DNA from: Herbiconiux moechotypicola
GTDB lineage: Bacteria; Actinomycetota; Actinomycetes; Actinomycetales; Microbacteriaceae
NCBI RefSeq assembly: GCF_024979255.1
Contig: NZ_JANLCN010000001.1
Location: forward strand, 186,001 to 250,000
Length of the DNA stretch: 64,000 nt
Direction: 5' to 3'
Every line of letters begins with the position of its first letter. Positions within the stretch are counted from its first letter, which is position 1. The notes under the pieces are model-generated. The model had not been told where the DNA came from and did not search any database. It saw nothing but the letters and a program-made list of their open reading frames with translations. A program made the position numbers and the translations under genes. This document shows, in pieces, positions 42,911 to 51,949 of this stretch.

Positions 42911-44395
42911 TCAGTGCATCGCCACCGGCGCCTCGTCCGACGGTGCGGCCGCGGCGGCCGGTGCCGCGGCACCCGTGCGGCGCCGGAACAGCAGGGCCGA
43001 CAGCACCGCTCCTGCGGCGAAGAAGCCGGCCGCCCACCAGTACGCGGTGGCGTAGCTGTGCACCGCGGCGTCGGCGGCGATGGCGTCGGTGACCGGCTGG
43101 TGGTCGGCCAGGTAGTCGGCCAGCGCGGTCGCGGCGAGCGTGTTGAGCAGCGCGGTTCCGATCGAGCCGCCCACCTGCTGGCTCGTGTTCACCATGGCCG
43201 AGGCCACACCGGCGAACTGCCGGTCGACGCCGAGCGTGGCGGTCTGGATCGAGGCGGGCATGATGGTGCCCATCGCGGTACCGAGGATCATGAGCGGCGC
43301 GAGCAGGTCGGCGGCGTAGACGCTGTCGGCGCCGAGGTGGGTGAGGTAGATCATGCCGGCGGTCGCGAGGGTCATGCCGATCGGCACCATCACCTTGGGC
43401 CCGAAGCGGGGCACGAAGATGTTGGTCGAGAGCTGGGCGGCGAGCACGAGCATGCCGATCATGGGCAGGAACGACAGGCCGGTCTGGATGGGCGTGTAGT
43501 GCAGCGTGGTCTGCAGGTAGTAGGTGACGAAGAGGAAGATCGCGAACATGCCGATCCCCGCGATGAGCACCGAGCTGTAGGCGGCGCCCCGGTTGCGGTC
43601 GAGCACGATCGACAGCGGCAGCAGCGGATGCGCGGCGCGGCGCTGCCAGAGCACGAATACCACCAGCAGCACGACGCTCGCCGCGAGCATCCCCCAGGTC
43701 AGCGGGGCGTCCCAGCCGTCGGTCTCGGCGTGGGAGAAGCCGTAGACGAGGGAGAACAGCGCCGCGGAGACCAGCAGGGTGCCGGGCACGTCGAGCTTGG
43801 GGCGGGGGCCGGTGCGGTGCAGGGCGGGCACGAACACGAGGGCGCCGATCACCGCGACGACGGCGATCACCACGTTGATGTAGAGGTTCCAGCGCCAGTC
43901 GAAGCTCTGGGTGAGCACGCCGCCGAGCAGCAGGCCGATCGCGCCGCCGGCCCCGGCGATCGCGCCGAATACGCCGAAGGCGCGGGCGCGCTCCTTCGGG
44001 ATGGTGAAGGTGGTGGTGAGCACCGCGAGCGCTGTGGGGGCGAGCAGGGCGCCGAACACGCCCTGCAGGGCACGTGCCGCGACGAGGGTGCCGAAGCTGT
44101 CGGCCGCCCCGCCCAGGGCGGAGGCGGCGGCGAACCCGACGAGGCCGATGATGAAGGCGCGCTTGCGGCCGATGAGGTCGGAGAGGCGACCGCCGAACAG
44201 CAGCAGCGAGCCGAAGGCGAGGGAGTAGGCGGTGACGACCCACTGGCGGTCGCCGTCGGAGAAGCCGAGGTCGGCCTGGGCGGAGGGGAGGGCGATGTTG
44301 ACGACGGTCGCATCGAGCACGACCATGAGCTGGGCGAGGGCGACCGTGGCGAGGGTGAGCCAGCGGCGCGACGCGGGGGCGGGAGTGGATGCCAT
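42911..44395 (-). CDS. MFS drug exporter, EmrB/QacA (DHA2) type
   Basis: 494 residues, fourteen membrane segments. LMVVLDATVVNIALPSA in TM1, RQWVVTAYSLAFG, GGRLSDLIGRKRAFI (motif A) and RALQGVFGALLAPTAL (motif C) are typical of proton-driven multidrug exporters. It is transcribed divergently from a TetR regulator, with a 12-base palindrome between them: the standard layout of a drug-inducible pump. The ATG at 44395 lies seven bases after a TATAGT box. Confidence 0.93.
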   Translation of the reverse strand: MASTPAPASRRWLTLATVALAQLMVVLDATVVNIALPSAQADLGFSDGDRQWVVTAYSLAFGSLLLFGGRLSDLIGRKRAFIIGLVGFAAASALGGAADSFGTLVAARALQGVFGALLAPTALAVLTTTFTIPKERARAFGVFGAIAGAGGAIGLLLGGVLTQSFDWRWNLYINVVIAVVAVIGALVFVPALHRTGPRPKLDVPGTLLVSAALFSLVYGFSHAETDGWDAPLTWGMLAASVVLLVVFVLWQRRAAHPLLPLSIVLDRNRGAAYSSVLIAGIGMFAIFLFVTYYLQTTLHYTPIQTGLSFLPMIGMLVLAAQLSTNIFVPRFGPKVMVPIGMTLATAGMIYLTHLGADSVYAADLLAPLMILGTAMGTIMPASIQTATLGVDRQFAGVASAMVNTSQQVGGSIGTALLNTLAATALADYLADHQPVTDAIAADAAVHSYATAYWWAAGFFAAGAVLSALLFRRRTGAAAPAAAAAPSDEAPVAMH

Positions 44396-44402
44396 GCAGG
44401 GA

Positions 44403-44436
44403 ACTATATACGGAACTGATCAGTTTCGGATACACT
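44403..44436. promoter_or_regulatory. TetR operator with divergent promoters
   Basis: AACTGATCAGTT (44414-44425) is a perfect 12-base palindrome. On the minus strand TATAGT (44408-44403) lies seven bases before the exporter ATG. On the plus strand TACACT (44431-44436) could serve the regulator gene, which has its own AGAGGAGAAGG ribosome site. The palindrome overlaps both promoters, so repressor binding would shut both. Confidence 0.65.
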
Positions 44437-44477
44437 CGGTTCAGTAATGTTCGGCGAACCAGAGGAGAAGGCCCGCG

Positions 44478-45095
44478 ATGACGCAGACCGACGCCCCCGT
44501 GAAACTCGGTCGGCGGCGCGACCACAGCCGTGACCCCGAGATCCTCGCCGCCGCGCTCGACGTGCTGGCCGAAGAGGGCTACGAGGGCATGACGATCGAC
44601 ATGGTCGCCTCCCGAGCGCGGGCGGGAAAGGCGACCCTCTACCGGCGCTGGCCCTCCAAGGCGGAGTTGGTGATCGACGCGGTGGCGTGCATGAAACGCG
44701 ACCACCTCACCCAGTCGCCGCTGCCCGACACCGGCACGCTGCGAGGCGACCTCATCGCCATGATCAAACCCCACGCCGTGGAGGACGCCGAGCGCAAAGC
44801 GCAGATCATGGCCGGCCTCGCCTCGGTGCTGTCCCGCTCGCCCGAGCTCAGCGGCGTGATCGAGCAGGCGATCGTCGAACCGCGCGCCGAGGTGAACCGC
44901 ACGCTGCTGCGCCGGTCGATCGCGCGCGGCGAGGCCAGGGCCGACTGCGACGTGGAGACCATCGCCCTCATCAGTCCGTCGATGGCGGCGTACCGCACGC
45001 TCATCCTGCGCAAGCCCATCGACCGTGAGTTCCTCGTCTCGCTCATCGACGGCGTCATCCTGCCCGCGGCGGGCATTGTCGGAGGCGACGGCTAA
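44478..45095 (+). CDS. TetR-family repressor
   Basis: 205 residues. N-terminal TetR helix-turn-helix (~18-65): DPEILAAALDVLAEEGYEGM followed by TIDMVASRARAGKATLYRRW. The C-terminal ~130 residues are the ligand-binding and dimer domain (TetR_C-like). It is expected to repress the divergent exporter until a drug or metabolite binds. Its stop codon TAA provides the first bases of the -10 box of the next gene. Confidence 0.93.
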   Translation: MTQTDAPVKLGRRRDHSRDPEILAAALDVLAEEGYEGMTIDMVASRARAGKATLYRRWPSKAELVIDAVACMKRDHLTQSPLPDTGTLRGDLIAMIKPHAVEDAERKAQIMAGLASVLSRSPELSGVIEQAIVEPRAEVNRTLLRRSIARGEARADCDVETIALISPSMAAYRTLILRKPIDREFLVSLIDGVILPAAGIVGGDG

Positions 45096-45098
45096 CCT
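45093..45098 (+). promoter_or_regulatory. -10 box of the nuclease-helicase gene, inside a stop codon
   Basis: TAACCT begins with the TAA ending the TetR gene and lies six bases before the ATG at 45105. Confidence 0.45.
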
Positions 45099-45104
45099 GG
45101 CACC

Positions 45105-48100
45105 ATGATCGTCACACCGGCTCCTCACGACGGGGCCGCCGCGGGCGATCTCACGGTGCTCTACAGTGCGACCGATCTCACCGCGGCCGCCACCTGCGAG
45201 TTCGCGCTGGTGCGACGGCTCGATGCCAAGCTCGGCCGCTGCGAGACCCCGCCCGACCCCGACGACCCCATGCTCGAGCGGGCGGCGAGGCTCGGCGACG
45301 CCCACGAGCTGCGGGTGCTCGAGGAGTACCGCGCGCGCTTCGGCCCCCACGACGCCGCTGCGGGCAAGGGGGTGGCCGAGATCGGGCGGCCGCCGAGCGC
45401 CTCACCCGAGCTGCTCTCGGCGGCGGCCGCCGAGTCGGTCGCCGCGCTGCGTGCCGGCGCCGACGTGGTGTTCCAGGCGGCGTTCTTCGACGGGCGGTTC
45501 CTCGGCTACGCCGACTTCCTCGTGCGCGAGGGCGACGACGCCGAGGGCAGGCCGCGCTACGCCGTGGTCGACACCAAGCTCGCCCGCCGGGCGAAGGTCA
45601 CCGCCCTGCTGCAGGTGGCCGCCTACGCCGACCAGCTCGCCCGGGAGGGCGTGCCGGTCTCCGACGAGGTGCACCTGCTGCTGGGCGACGGCTCCACGTC
45701 GACCCATCGTCTGCGCGACCTGCTGCCGGTCTACCTCGATCGCCGGGCCCGGCTCCAGACCCTGCTCGACTCCCGGCTCGAGGCCCCGGCCGTGGAGTGG
45801 GGCGATCCCGGCTACGCGGTCTGCGGGCGGTGCGAGGTGTGTGCTCCCGAGGTGGAGGCCCACCGTGACCTGTTGCTCGTGGCCGGGCTGCGGCTCGCTC
45901 AGCGAGATCGGTTGCGGCGGGCCGGGCTCGCGACGATCGACGCGCTGGCCGCGTCGTCGGGCCCCGTCGAGGGCATCGGGTCGGCCGCGCTGGAGGCCCT
46001 CCGCGATCAGGCGCGCATGCAGGTCGGCGGCGAGGGGCAGTCTCTCCGCTACCGGGTGTACGACGCCGCGCCGCTCGCGGCCCTGCCTGCCGCCGACGAG
46101 GGAGACGTGTTCTTCGATTTCGAGGGCGACCCCCTGCACACCGAGGGCGACGGTCGGGAGTGGGGGCTCGACTACCTGTTCGGGCTGGTCGAGCACGACC
46201 CGGACAGGCCCGGAGAGACAGTGTTCAGGCCGTTCTGGGCGCATGACCACGCCGAGGAGAAGGAGGCGCTCAGGGGCTTCCTCGACCACGTCACCGAGCG
46301 GTTGCGCCGTCACCCGGGCATGCACGTTTACCACTACGCCGACTACGAGCGCGCCCACCTGCAGGCGCTCTGCGCACGGCACGGGGTGGGAGAGGAGCAG
46401 CTCGACGAGCTGCTCAGGCGCGGTGTGCTCGTCGACCTGTATCCGCTCGTGCGCCGCAGCATCCGGGTCAGCGGGCGCTCCTACGGCCTGAAGAAGCTCG
46501 AGCCGCTCTACATGGGCGATCTGCTGCGCGAGAGCCAGGTCACCACCGGGGCCGACTCGATCACCGCCTACGTCGACTACACGGAGCTGCGGCGTGCCGG
46601 CCGGGAAGACCCGGTCGCGGCGGAGGCCGCGCGCGCCCAGCTGCAGGAGATCGCCGACTACAACGAGTACGACTGCCTGTCGACGCTGAGACTGCGCGAC
46701 TGGCTCCACGCGCGGGCCGCCGAGAACGGCGTGCAGCCCGATCCGCCACTCGCCCTGCGTGACCCGGCCGACGAGCAGGAGGGCCCGCCCACCCGGGGTG
46801 AGGCCGTGGCCCCGTTCGAGCCGAGCGGACTGCACGAGCGACTGCTCGCGGGCCGCTCACTGCTTCCTGCGGCGCCCGGCGGCGGTGTCTCGGCCGACCA
46901 GCAGGCGCTCGCGCTGGCGGCCGCCGCGATCGACTACCACCGGCGCGAGGAGAAGTCGTTCTGGTGGGAGCACTACAACCGGCTCGACGCACCCGTGCAC
47001 GAGTGGGCCGAGGGGCGCGACGTGCTCGTCGTGTCGGAGGCCCGGGTGGAGCGTGACTGGGAGGTGGAGCCGGGGCGGCGGGCGCCGCGCCGGCAGCTCG
47101 TGCTGCGCGGTGAGCTCGGGCCGGGGAGCCGGCTCGACCGTGGGGCCACCAGGCGGTTCCTCGTCTACGACCCGCCACATCCGTGGATCGCCCCCCGCTC
47201 GCGGCCGAGCGATCGCGTGGCCCACGACCGCACCGAGGTGACGGCCGTCACGCACGCCGCCGACGGCGCGAGCCTGTTCCACCTCTCCGAGGGCGCCACG
47301 GTCGACGCCGAGCCCTACACGGCTCTGCCGATCGCTCTCGTGCCGGCCGCGCCGCCGCGCACCACGGGCATCCAGTCGGCGATCGCGGGGTGGGGCCGCT
47401 CGCTCGTCGAGAGCCTGCCCCGGTTTCCCTCCGATCCGGCCGTCGACCTCCTCAGGCGCCGCCCGCCGCGACTGCGACAGGATGCGCCGATCGCCGGCGT
47501 GCTCCCCGCGCGCGATCCGGGGTCGGGTGAGCCGCTCGACCCGGCCCGCCGCATCCTCGACACCCTGCTCGCGCTCGACGACTCCTACCTGGCCGTGCAG
47601 GGCCCGCCCGGCACGGGCAAGACCTACACCGGCGCGCACGTGATCGCCGAGCTGGTGCGGCGCCACGGCTGGACGGTGGGGGTGGTGGCCCAGTCGCACG
47701 CGGTGGTCGAGAACATGCTCACGGCGGTGGTGGAGGCGGGGCTCGACCCCGCGCGGGTGGGGAAGGCCACGGGCGCGGCCGAGCCCCCGTTCACCGCGCT
47801 CAAGCCGTCGACCGGTCTCGGCTCCTTCCTCTCCGACGCGGCGCGCGACGGCAGGGGAGTGGTGGTCGGCGGCACCGCCTGGGACTTCACGAACACCTCC
47901 CGGGTGCCGCGGCGCCGGCTCGATCTGCTCGTCGTCGACGAGGCCGGCCAGTACTCGCTGGCGAACACCATCGCGGTGAGCGTCGCGGCCCGTCGACTGC
48001 TGCTGATCGGCGATCCGCAGCAGCTCCCTCAGGTGAGCCAGGGCGTGCATCCTGAGCCGGTCGACCTCTCGGCACTGGGGTGGTTGTCGGCGGGGCACGA

Positions 48101-48752
48101 GGTGCTGCCCGAACGGTTCGGGGTGTTCCTCGATCGCAGCTGGCGCCTCCATCCCGCTCTCTGCGAGGCGGTGAGCGAGCTCTCCTACGAGGGCGAGCTG
48201 CACTCGGCCGCTCCCGCCACCCTGGAGCGCCGGCTCGACGGGGTCGCTCCGGGACTGCATCCCGTTCCGCTCGAGCACGACGGCGACTCCACCTCGTCGG
48301 AGGCCGAGGCGCGGCGGGTGGTGGAGATCGCCGCAACGCTGATCGGGCGGGAATGGGACGACCGGGGGGTGAGACGGCCGCTCGGGCAGACCGACCTCAT
48401 CGTGGTGGCGCCCTACAACGCCCAGGTCGACCTCGTGCGGGCGCGGCTCGACGAAGCGGGCCTCGCCGAGGTGCCGGTCGGCACGGTCGACCTGTTCCAG
48501 GGCCGTGAGGCCGTGGTGTCGATCGTCACCCTCGCGGCCTCGTCGGCCGTCGAGGTGCCGAGGGGGATCGAGTTCCTGCTCATGAAGAACCGGCTCAACG
48601 TGGCCATCTCGCGGGCGCGATGGGCGGCGTTCCTCGTGCACTCCCCGGCACTCGCCGGCCACCTGCCGCACACCGCCGAGCAGCTCGCGGCGCTGTCGGG
48701 GTTCCTCAGGCTCAGTCGAGCGGCTCCCAGCGGCCCTTCACGAGACGGGTGA
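45105..48752 (+). CDS. Fusion of Cas4/RecB-like nuclease, RNase H-like exonuclease and SF1 helicase
   Basis: 1215 residues, TM0106-family. Residues ~20-260 form a RecB/Cas4-type nuclease: D137, D156-T-K158 and Q170...Y174 are the PD-(D/E)xK motifs, and C31 with C240, C243 and C246 are placed like the 4Fe-4S cluster of Cas4, AddB and Dna2. Residues ~330-540 are a DEDD-like exonuclease (FFDFEGDP, HYADYERAHL, YNEYDCLSTLRL). Residues ~800-1200 are a UPF1/Dna2-like helicase: GPPGTGKTYT, VVDEAGQYS, IGDPQQLPQV, DLFQGREAVVSIVTLA, NVAISRAR. All key residues look intact. It probably processes DNA ends or flaps; cellular role unknown. Confidence 0.9.
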   Translation: MIVTPAPHDGAAAGDLTVLYSATDLTAAATCEFALVRRLDAKLGRCETPPDPDDPMLERAARLGDAHELRVLEEYRARFGPHDAAAGKGVAEIGRPPSASPELLSAAAAESVAALRAGADVVFQAAFFDGRFLGYADFLVREGDDAEGRPRYAVVDTKLARRAKVTALLQVAAYADQLAREGVPVSDEVHLLLGDGSTSTHRLRDLLPVYLDRRARLQTLLDSRLEAPAVEWGDPGYAVCGRCEVCAPEVEAHRDLLLVAGLRLAQRDRLRRAGLATIDALAASSGPVEGIGSAALEALRDQARMQVGGEGQSLRYRVYDAAPLAALPAADEGDVFFDFEGDPLHTEGDGREWGLDYLFGLVEHDPDRPGETVFRPFWAHDHAEEKEALRGFLDHVTERLRRHPGMHVYHYADYERAHLQALCARHGVGEEQLDELLRRGVLVDLYPLVRRSIRVSGRSYGLKKLEPLYMGDLLRESQVTTGADSITAYVDYTELRRAGREDPVAAEAARAQLQEIADYNEYDCLSTLRLRDWLHARAAENGVQPDPPLALRDPADEQEGPPTRGEAVAPFEPSGLHERLLAGRSLLPAAPGGGVSADQQALALAAAAIDYHRREEKSFWWEHYNRLDAPVHEWAEGRDVLVVSEARVERDWEVEPGRRAPRRQLVLRGELGPGSRLDRGATRRFLVYDPPHPWIAPRSRPSDRVAHDRTEVTAVTHAADGASLFHLSEGATVDAEPYTALPIALVPAAPPRTTGIQSAIAGWGRSLVESLPRFPSDPAVDLLRRRPPRLRQDAPIAGVLPARDPGSGEPLDPARRILDTLLALDDSYLAVQGPPGTGKTYTGAHVIAELVRRHGWTVGVVAQSHAVVENMLTAVVEAGLDPARVGKATGAAEPPFTALKPSTGLGSFLSDAARDGRGVVVGGTAWDFTNTSRVPRRRLDLLVVDEAGQYSLANTIAVSVAARRLLLIGDPQQLPQVSQGVHPEPVDLSALGWLSAGHEVLPERFGVFLDRSWRLHPALCEAVSELSYEGELHSAAPATLERRLDGVAPGLHPVPLEHDGDSTSSEAEARRVVEIAATLIGREWDDRGVRRPLGQTDLIVVAPYNAQVDLVRARLDEAGLAEVPVGTVDLFQGREAVVSIVTLAASSAVEVPRGIEFLLMKNRLNVAISRARWAAFLVHSPALAGHLPHTAEQLAALSGFLRLSRAAPSGPSRDG

Positions 48753-49002
48753 GACGCCACGCGATCGGCTGCGCCGACACGCGGCTACCGTCGATGCCCT
48801 GCTCCGCGATGAGGAAGGCCGCCTCGTCGCCGTCGGCCGTGAAGCGCACGGTGACCCTGGGCGTTCCGGCCACCACGGCGATGTCGGAGCCCTCGACCAC
48901 GGTGTAGTCGGCGATCGCCTGCGTGAGGGTGGGCAGGACGCTCTCGGGCTCGACGCCGAGCTCGAGCGGGCCGACGATCATGGTGACGCGATACGAACTC
49001 AT
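48712..49002 (-). CDS. Small hypothetical protein
   Basis: 96 residues: SSYRVTMIVGPLELGVEPES, then strand-helix pattern IAVVAGTPRVTVRFTADGDE and a C-terminal RLTRLVKGRWEPLD. No family recognised; the pattern suggests a small alpha/beta fold. It overlaps the 3' end of the nuclease-helicase gene by 41 bases tail to tail. TACGCT (49014-49009 on the minus strand) six bases before the ATG supports it being expressed. Confidence 0.7.
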   Translation of the reverse strand: MSSYRVTMIVGPLELGVEPESVLPTLTQAIADYTVVEGSDIAVVAGTPRVTVRFTADGDEAAFLIAEQGIDGSRVSAQPIAWRLTRLVKGRWEPLD

Positions 49003-49008
49003 CTGCCC

Positions 49009-49037
49009 AGCGTACGGGGCGGATGGGGCAGTACGGT
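49009..49037. promoter_or_regulatory. Divergent leaderless promoters
   Basis: TACGCT (49014-49009, minus) lies six bases before the ATG at 49002, and TACGGT (49032-49037, plus) seven bases before the ATG at 49045. The two start codons are only 42 bases apart. Confidence 0.5.
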
Positions 49038-49044
49038 GGTCGGC

Positions 49045-49530
49045 ATGGAGCACGTCTGGTTCACCGCCGCGGTGGAGACCTCGGTGGCGGCTCCGACCGC
49101 GTTCGGCCGAGTGGTGCCGCGCGACGACGCGACGCTGTTCCGGCGCCACCTGGGTCTGCCCGGGGTCGCCGGGGTGAGAGACGCGACGGGGGAATGGGAT
49201 GCGCCCGGGCGACAGCGCACCGTGAGGCTCGACGACGGCGGCACCTTCCGCGAGACCCTCCTGCGCTACGACCCCGAGGGGCCGGAGCGCGTCGGTCATT
49301 TCGACTACCGCGTCACCCACTACACCGGAAAGCTCGCGCACCTTGTCGACGAGGGTATCGCCCGCTGGGAGTTCAGGCCGCTGGCCCGCGGTTCGCTCAT
49401 CCGCTGGAGCTACGGCTACCGGCCGCTCCCGCGTCGCCGCTTCGTGGTCGAGCGGATCGTCGGGCCGCTGTGGCGCTCGTACATGCGCGCCGGCCTGGCG
49501 GAGTGCGCCAGGGTCGCGGAGCAGGAGTGA
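49045..49530 (+). CDS. SRPBCC-like small protein coupled to the ATP-grasp/GNAT gene
   Basis: 161 residues. The strand-helix-strand pattern, VWFTAAVETSVAAPTAFGRV, then FDYRVTHYTGKLAHLVDEG, ARWEFRPLARGSLIRWSYGY and a long C-terminal helix fits the SRPBCC (START/polyketide cyclase-like) fold, which encloses hydrophobic small molecules. No catalytic motif is diagnostic. Its stop overlaps the next gene's GTG by four bases, so the two proteins are probably made together and act on the same compound. Confidence 0.7.
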   Translation: MEHVWFTAAVETSVAAPTAFGRVVPRDDATLFRRHLGLPGVAGVRDATGEWDAPGRQRTVRLDDGGTFRETLLRYDPEGPERVGHFDYRVTHYTGKLAHLVDEGIARWEFRPLARGSLIRWSYGYRPLPRRRFVVERIVGPLWRSYMRAGLAECARVAEQE

Positions 49531-51887
49531 GCGATCGGGCGGTCGTGGTGACCGGCGGCCGCGCCCCCGTCGCCCTCGACCTCGCGCGACGGTTCCACGA
49601 GGACGGGTGGAGGGTGGTTCTCGCCGACAGCGCGCCGATGCTCGGTGCGCGGTCGCGGGCGGTGCACGCGGCCTACCGGGTGCCTCCGCCTCGGCATCGG
49701 CCGCGAGAGTTCGGGGCGGCCGTCGCGGGGATCGCCCGGCGTCACGCCGCCGAGCTGGTGGTGCCGACCTGCGAGGAGGTGTTCTGGCTGTCGTCGGTGG
49801 CGCACGACTCAGGGGCTTCGGGGCCGGCGGAGTCGTTGCGTGAGCTGCTCGTCGCGCCGGGTCCGGATGCGCTGCGCCGACTGCACGACAAGGCCGAGTT
49901 CCTGTGTCTGCTCGACGAGCTCGGCCTCGCGCATCCGGTCACCACCGTGCTCTCGTCGCCGATCGCCTGGCGGCGGCTGGCGCGGCGGCGGGGTGGCGAG
50001 CCCGCGGTGGTGCTGAAGCCCGCGTTCTCGCGGTTCGGCACGCGCATCCGGTTCGTCGAGGCCGGTGGGCCGTTGCCCGAGCCCGGCTCGGCGGGCATCG
50101 GCCGGGTGACCCCCGAGGAGCGCTGGCTCGTGCAGCACCGGGTCGAGGGGGAGGAGCTCTGCAGCTACGCCGTCGCCGTCGGGGGAGAGCTCACCGCGTT
50201 CGTGGTCTATCGACCGGTGTGGCGGGCCGGGCGGGGTGCGGGGGTCGCCTTCGAGCGCCTCGACCGCACCGCTCCGGCGGCCCGGGCCCTGCGAGACGCG
50301 AGTGAGCGCCTCGCTGGTGCCCTCGGCATCACGGGGCAGTTCGGTCTCGACGCCATCGACACCCCGACCGGAGTGAGCATCCTGGAGTGCAACCCGCGGG
50401 CCACGAGCGGGGTGCACCTGTTCGGGCCGGGCGATGGCCTGGCGGAGGCGTTCGCGGTGCGTGAAGTCTCGGCGCGGGATGCGCGGGCGCGGTCTGCGGT
50501 CGTCGCGACGCGCCGGAGCGCGCGGCTCGGGCTGCCGCACCTGCTCTGTGCTCCGGCCGGCGTGCGCTCGGGTCGCGACCTCGTGCGCTTCGCGCGGCAG
50601 CTCGCGGCGCCCGACGCGCTGGCCGAGCCGGGTGACCGGGTGCCGGTCGCGGGGCTGACACGCGCGCTGCTGCACCAGCTCGCCACGGCCCGGCGCGAAG
50701 GGGTGCCGGTGCTAGCGGCGACGACGGCCGATCTCGAGTGGAACGGGCAGACGCTCTCGCCCGGCGCATCGGCATCGTCGCGCGAGCCGGAGTGGGGTGA
50801 CGTGTTCGCGACGATCGCGCCGGTCGAGCGAGCGGTGGAGAACGTGCGGGCCACGGTGGGCGTCGTGACCCTGTCCGGTGAGAGGGTGCCGCTGGTCGTG
50901 AGCGCGTGCGAGCGGCCCGCCCCGGGCGGCGGGCCGCAGAGCTACGTGGTGTCGCCGATCAGCCATTACGTGCACTACGCCCGCGAGGAGCTCGGCGAGC
51001 TGCGATCGCCACTGGCCCGCGGTGCCGCGGGCCTCGTGATCGACGGTCTCGACCGGGTTCTGCGCGGCGGCCGGGTCGACGAGGTGGTTCTCGTCGGCAA
51101 CGCCCTGCTCTCCACGAACCTCCTGCCCGACCCCGCGGAGGGCGAGGTGCGGGCGCTCACGGCCCGGTTGGTCGCCGAGCATCCCGAGCGTGCGGTGGTG
51201 TGGCGCAGCGTGCACGGTCGGGGCTCCGGCCTGCCGGCGACTCTGCGTCGGGCGGGTTACGCGCTCATCCCCGCCCGCAGCGTGCTGTTCACCGTCACGC
51301 GGGAGAGCGACTGGACCACCCTGCGCGATGTGAGGCGCGACAGCGCCCTGCTGGCCGGCTCCGGGTACCGGGTGATCGATGCACCGCTCGACGCGGCCAC
51401 CGGATGTTCGCCGCCGGAGCTCCGGCGGCGGATCGCGGAGCTGTACTCGCTGCTCTACGTCGACCGCTACTCCCGCCTCAATCCGCGGTACACCGAGGAG
51501 TTCGTCGCCCTGGCGCAACGCAGCGGCCTGCTGCGCTTCGTGCTGCTGGAGCGGGATGGTCGGGTCGACGGCGTGCTCGGCTACACCGTGGCACACGGCC
51601 ATCTCGCGGCGCCGGTGGTGGGCTACGACACCTCGCTGCCGCAGGAGCTCGGTCTCTACCGCATGCTGAGCCTGCTCATGCTGCGCACGGCGGCCGACTG
51701 GGGCGTCGACCTGCACGCCTCGAGCGGCGTCGCCGACTTCAAGCGCCACCGCGGCGCCGAGCAGGAGTTCGAGTACACCGCCGTCTACACCGCTCACCTC
51801 GCCTGGCCCCGCCGACTCGCCTGGCGCCTCCTCGCCGCCGTCGTCCACCACATCGCCGTCCCCCTCGTCCGCCGCGCCGCCCTCTGA
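49527..51887 (+). CDS. Bifunctional ATP-grasp ligase and FemAB/GNAT-like acyltransferase
   Basis: 786 residues. The N-terminal ~300 residues are an ATP-grasp domain: pre-ATP-grasp Rossmann start VVVTGGRAPVALDLARRFHE, VVLKPAFSRFGTR with K164, LVQHRVEGEELCSYAV, then the metal-binding FGLDAID (D275) and LECNPRATSG (E287, N289). Residues ~430-760 resemble FemAB/CelD-type GNAT acyltransferases, with GYTVAHGHLAAPVVGYDTSL and VADFKRHRGAEQEFEYTAVY. ATP-grasp enzymes join a carboxylate to an amine via acyl phosphate. The pair could therefore build and acylate a peptide-like metabolite. Both halves look intact; product unknown. Confidence 0.8.
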   Translation: MSDRAVVVTGGRAPVALDLARRFHEDGWRVVLADSAPMLGARSRAVHAAYRVPPPRHRPREFGAAVAGIARRHAAELVVPTCEEVFWLSSVAHDSGASGPAESLRELLVAPGPDALRRLHDKAEFLCLLDELGLAHPVTTVLSSPIAWRRLARRRGGEPAVVLKPAFSRFGTRIRFVEAGGPLPEPGSAGIGRVTPEERWLVQHRVEGEELCSYAVAVGGELTAFVVYRPVWRAGRGAGVAFERLDRTAPAARALRDASERLAGALGITGQFGLDAIDTPTGVSILECNPRATSGVHLFGPGDGLAEAFAVREVSARDARARSAVVATRRSARLGLPHLLCAPAGVRSGRDLVRFARQLAAPDALAEPGDRVPVAGLTRALLHQLATARREGVPVLAATTADLEWNGQTLSPGASASSREPEWGDVFATIAPVERAVENVRATVGVVTLSGERVPLVVSACERPAPGGGPQSYVVSPISHYVHYAREELGELRSPLARGAAGLVIDGLDRVLRGGRVDEVVLVGNALLSTNLLPDPAEGEVRALTARLVAEHPERAVVWRSVHGRGSGLPATLRRAGYALIPARSVLFTVTRESDWTTLRDVRRDSALLAGSGYRVIDAPLDAATGCSPPELRRRIAELYSLLYVDRYSRLNPRYTEEFVALAQRSGLLRFVLLERDGRVDGVLGYTVAHGHLAAPVVGYDTSLPQELGLYRMLSLLMLRTAADWGVDLHASSGVADFKRHRGAEQEFEYTAVYTAHLAWPRRLAWRLLAAVVHHIAVPLVRRAAL

Positions 51888-51949
51888 CCTCTGGTTCCGA
51901 CACATTAGGTGCAAAAGCATGCGTGTGAAGCGCTCTGGTTGCCATGGCA

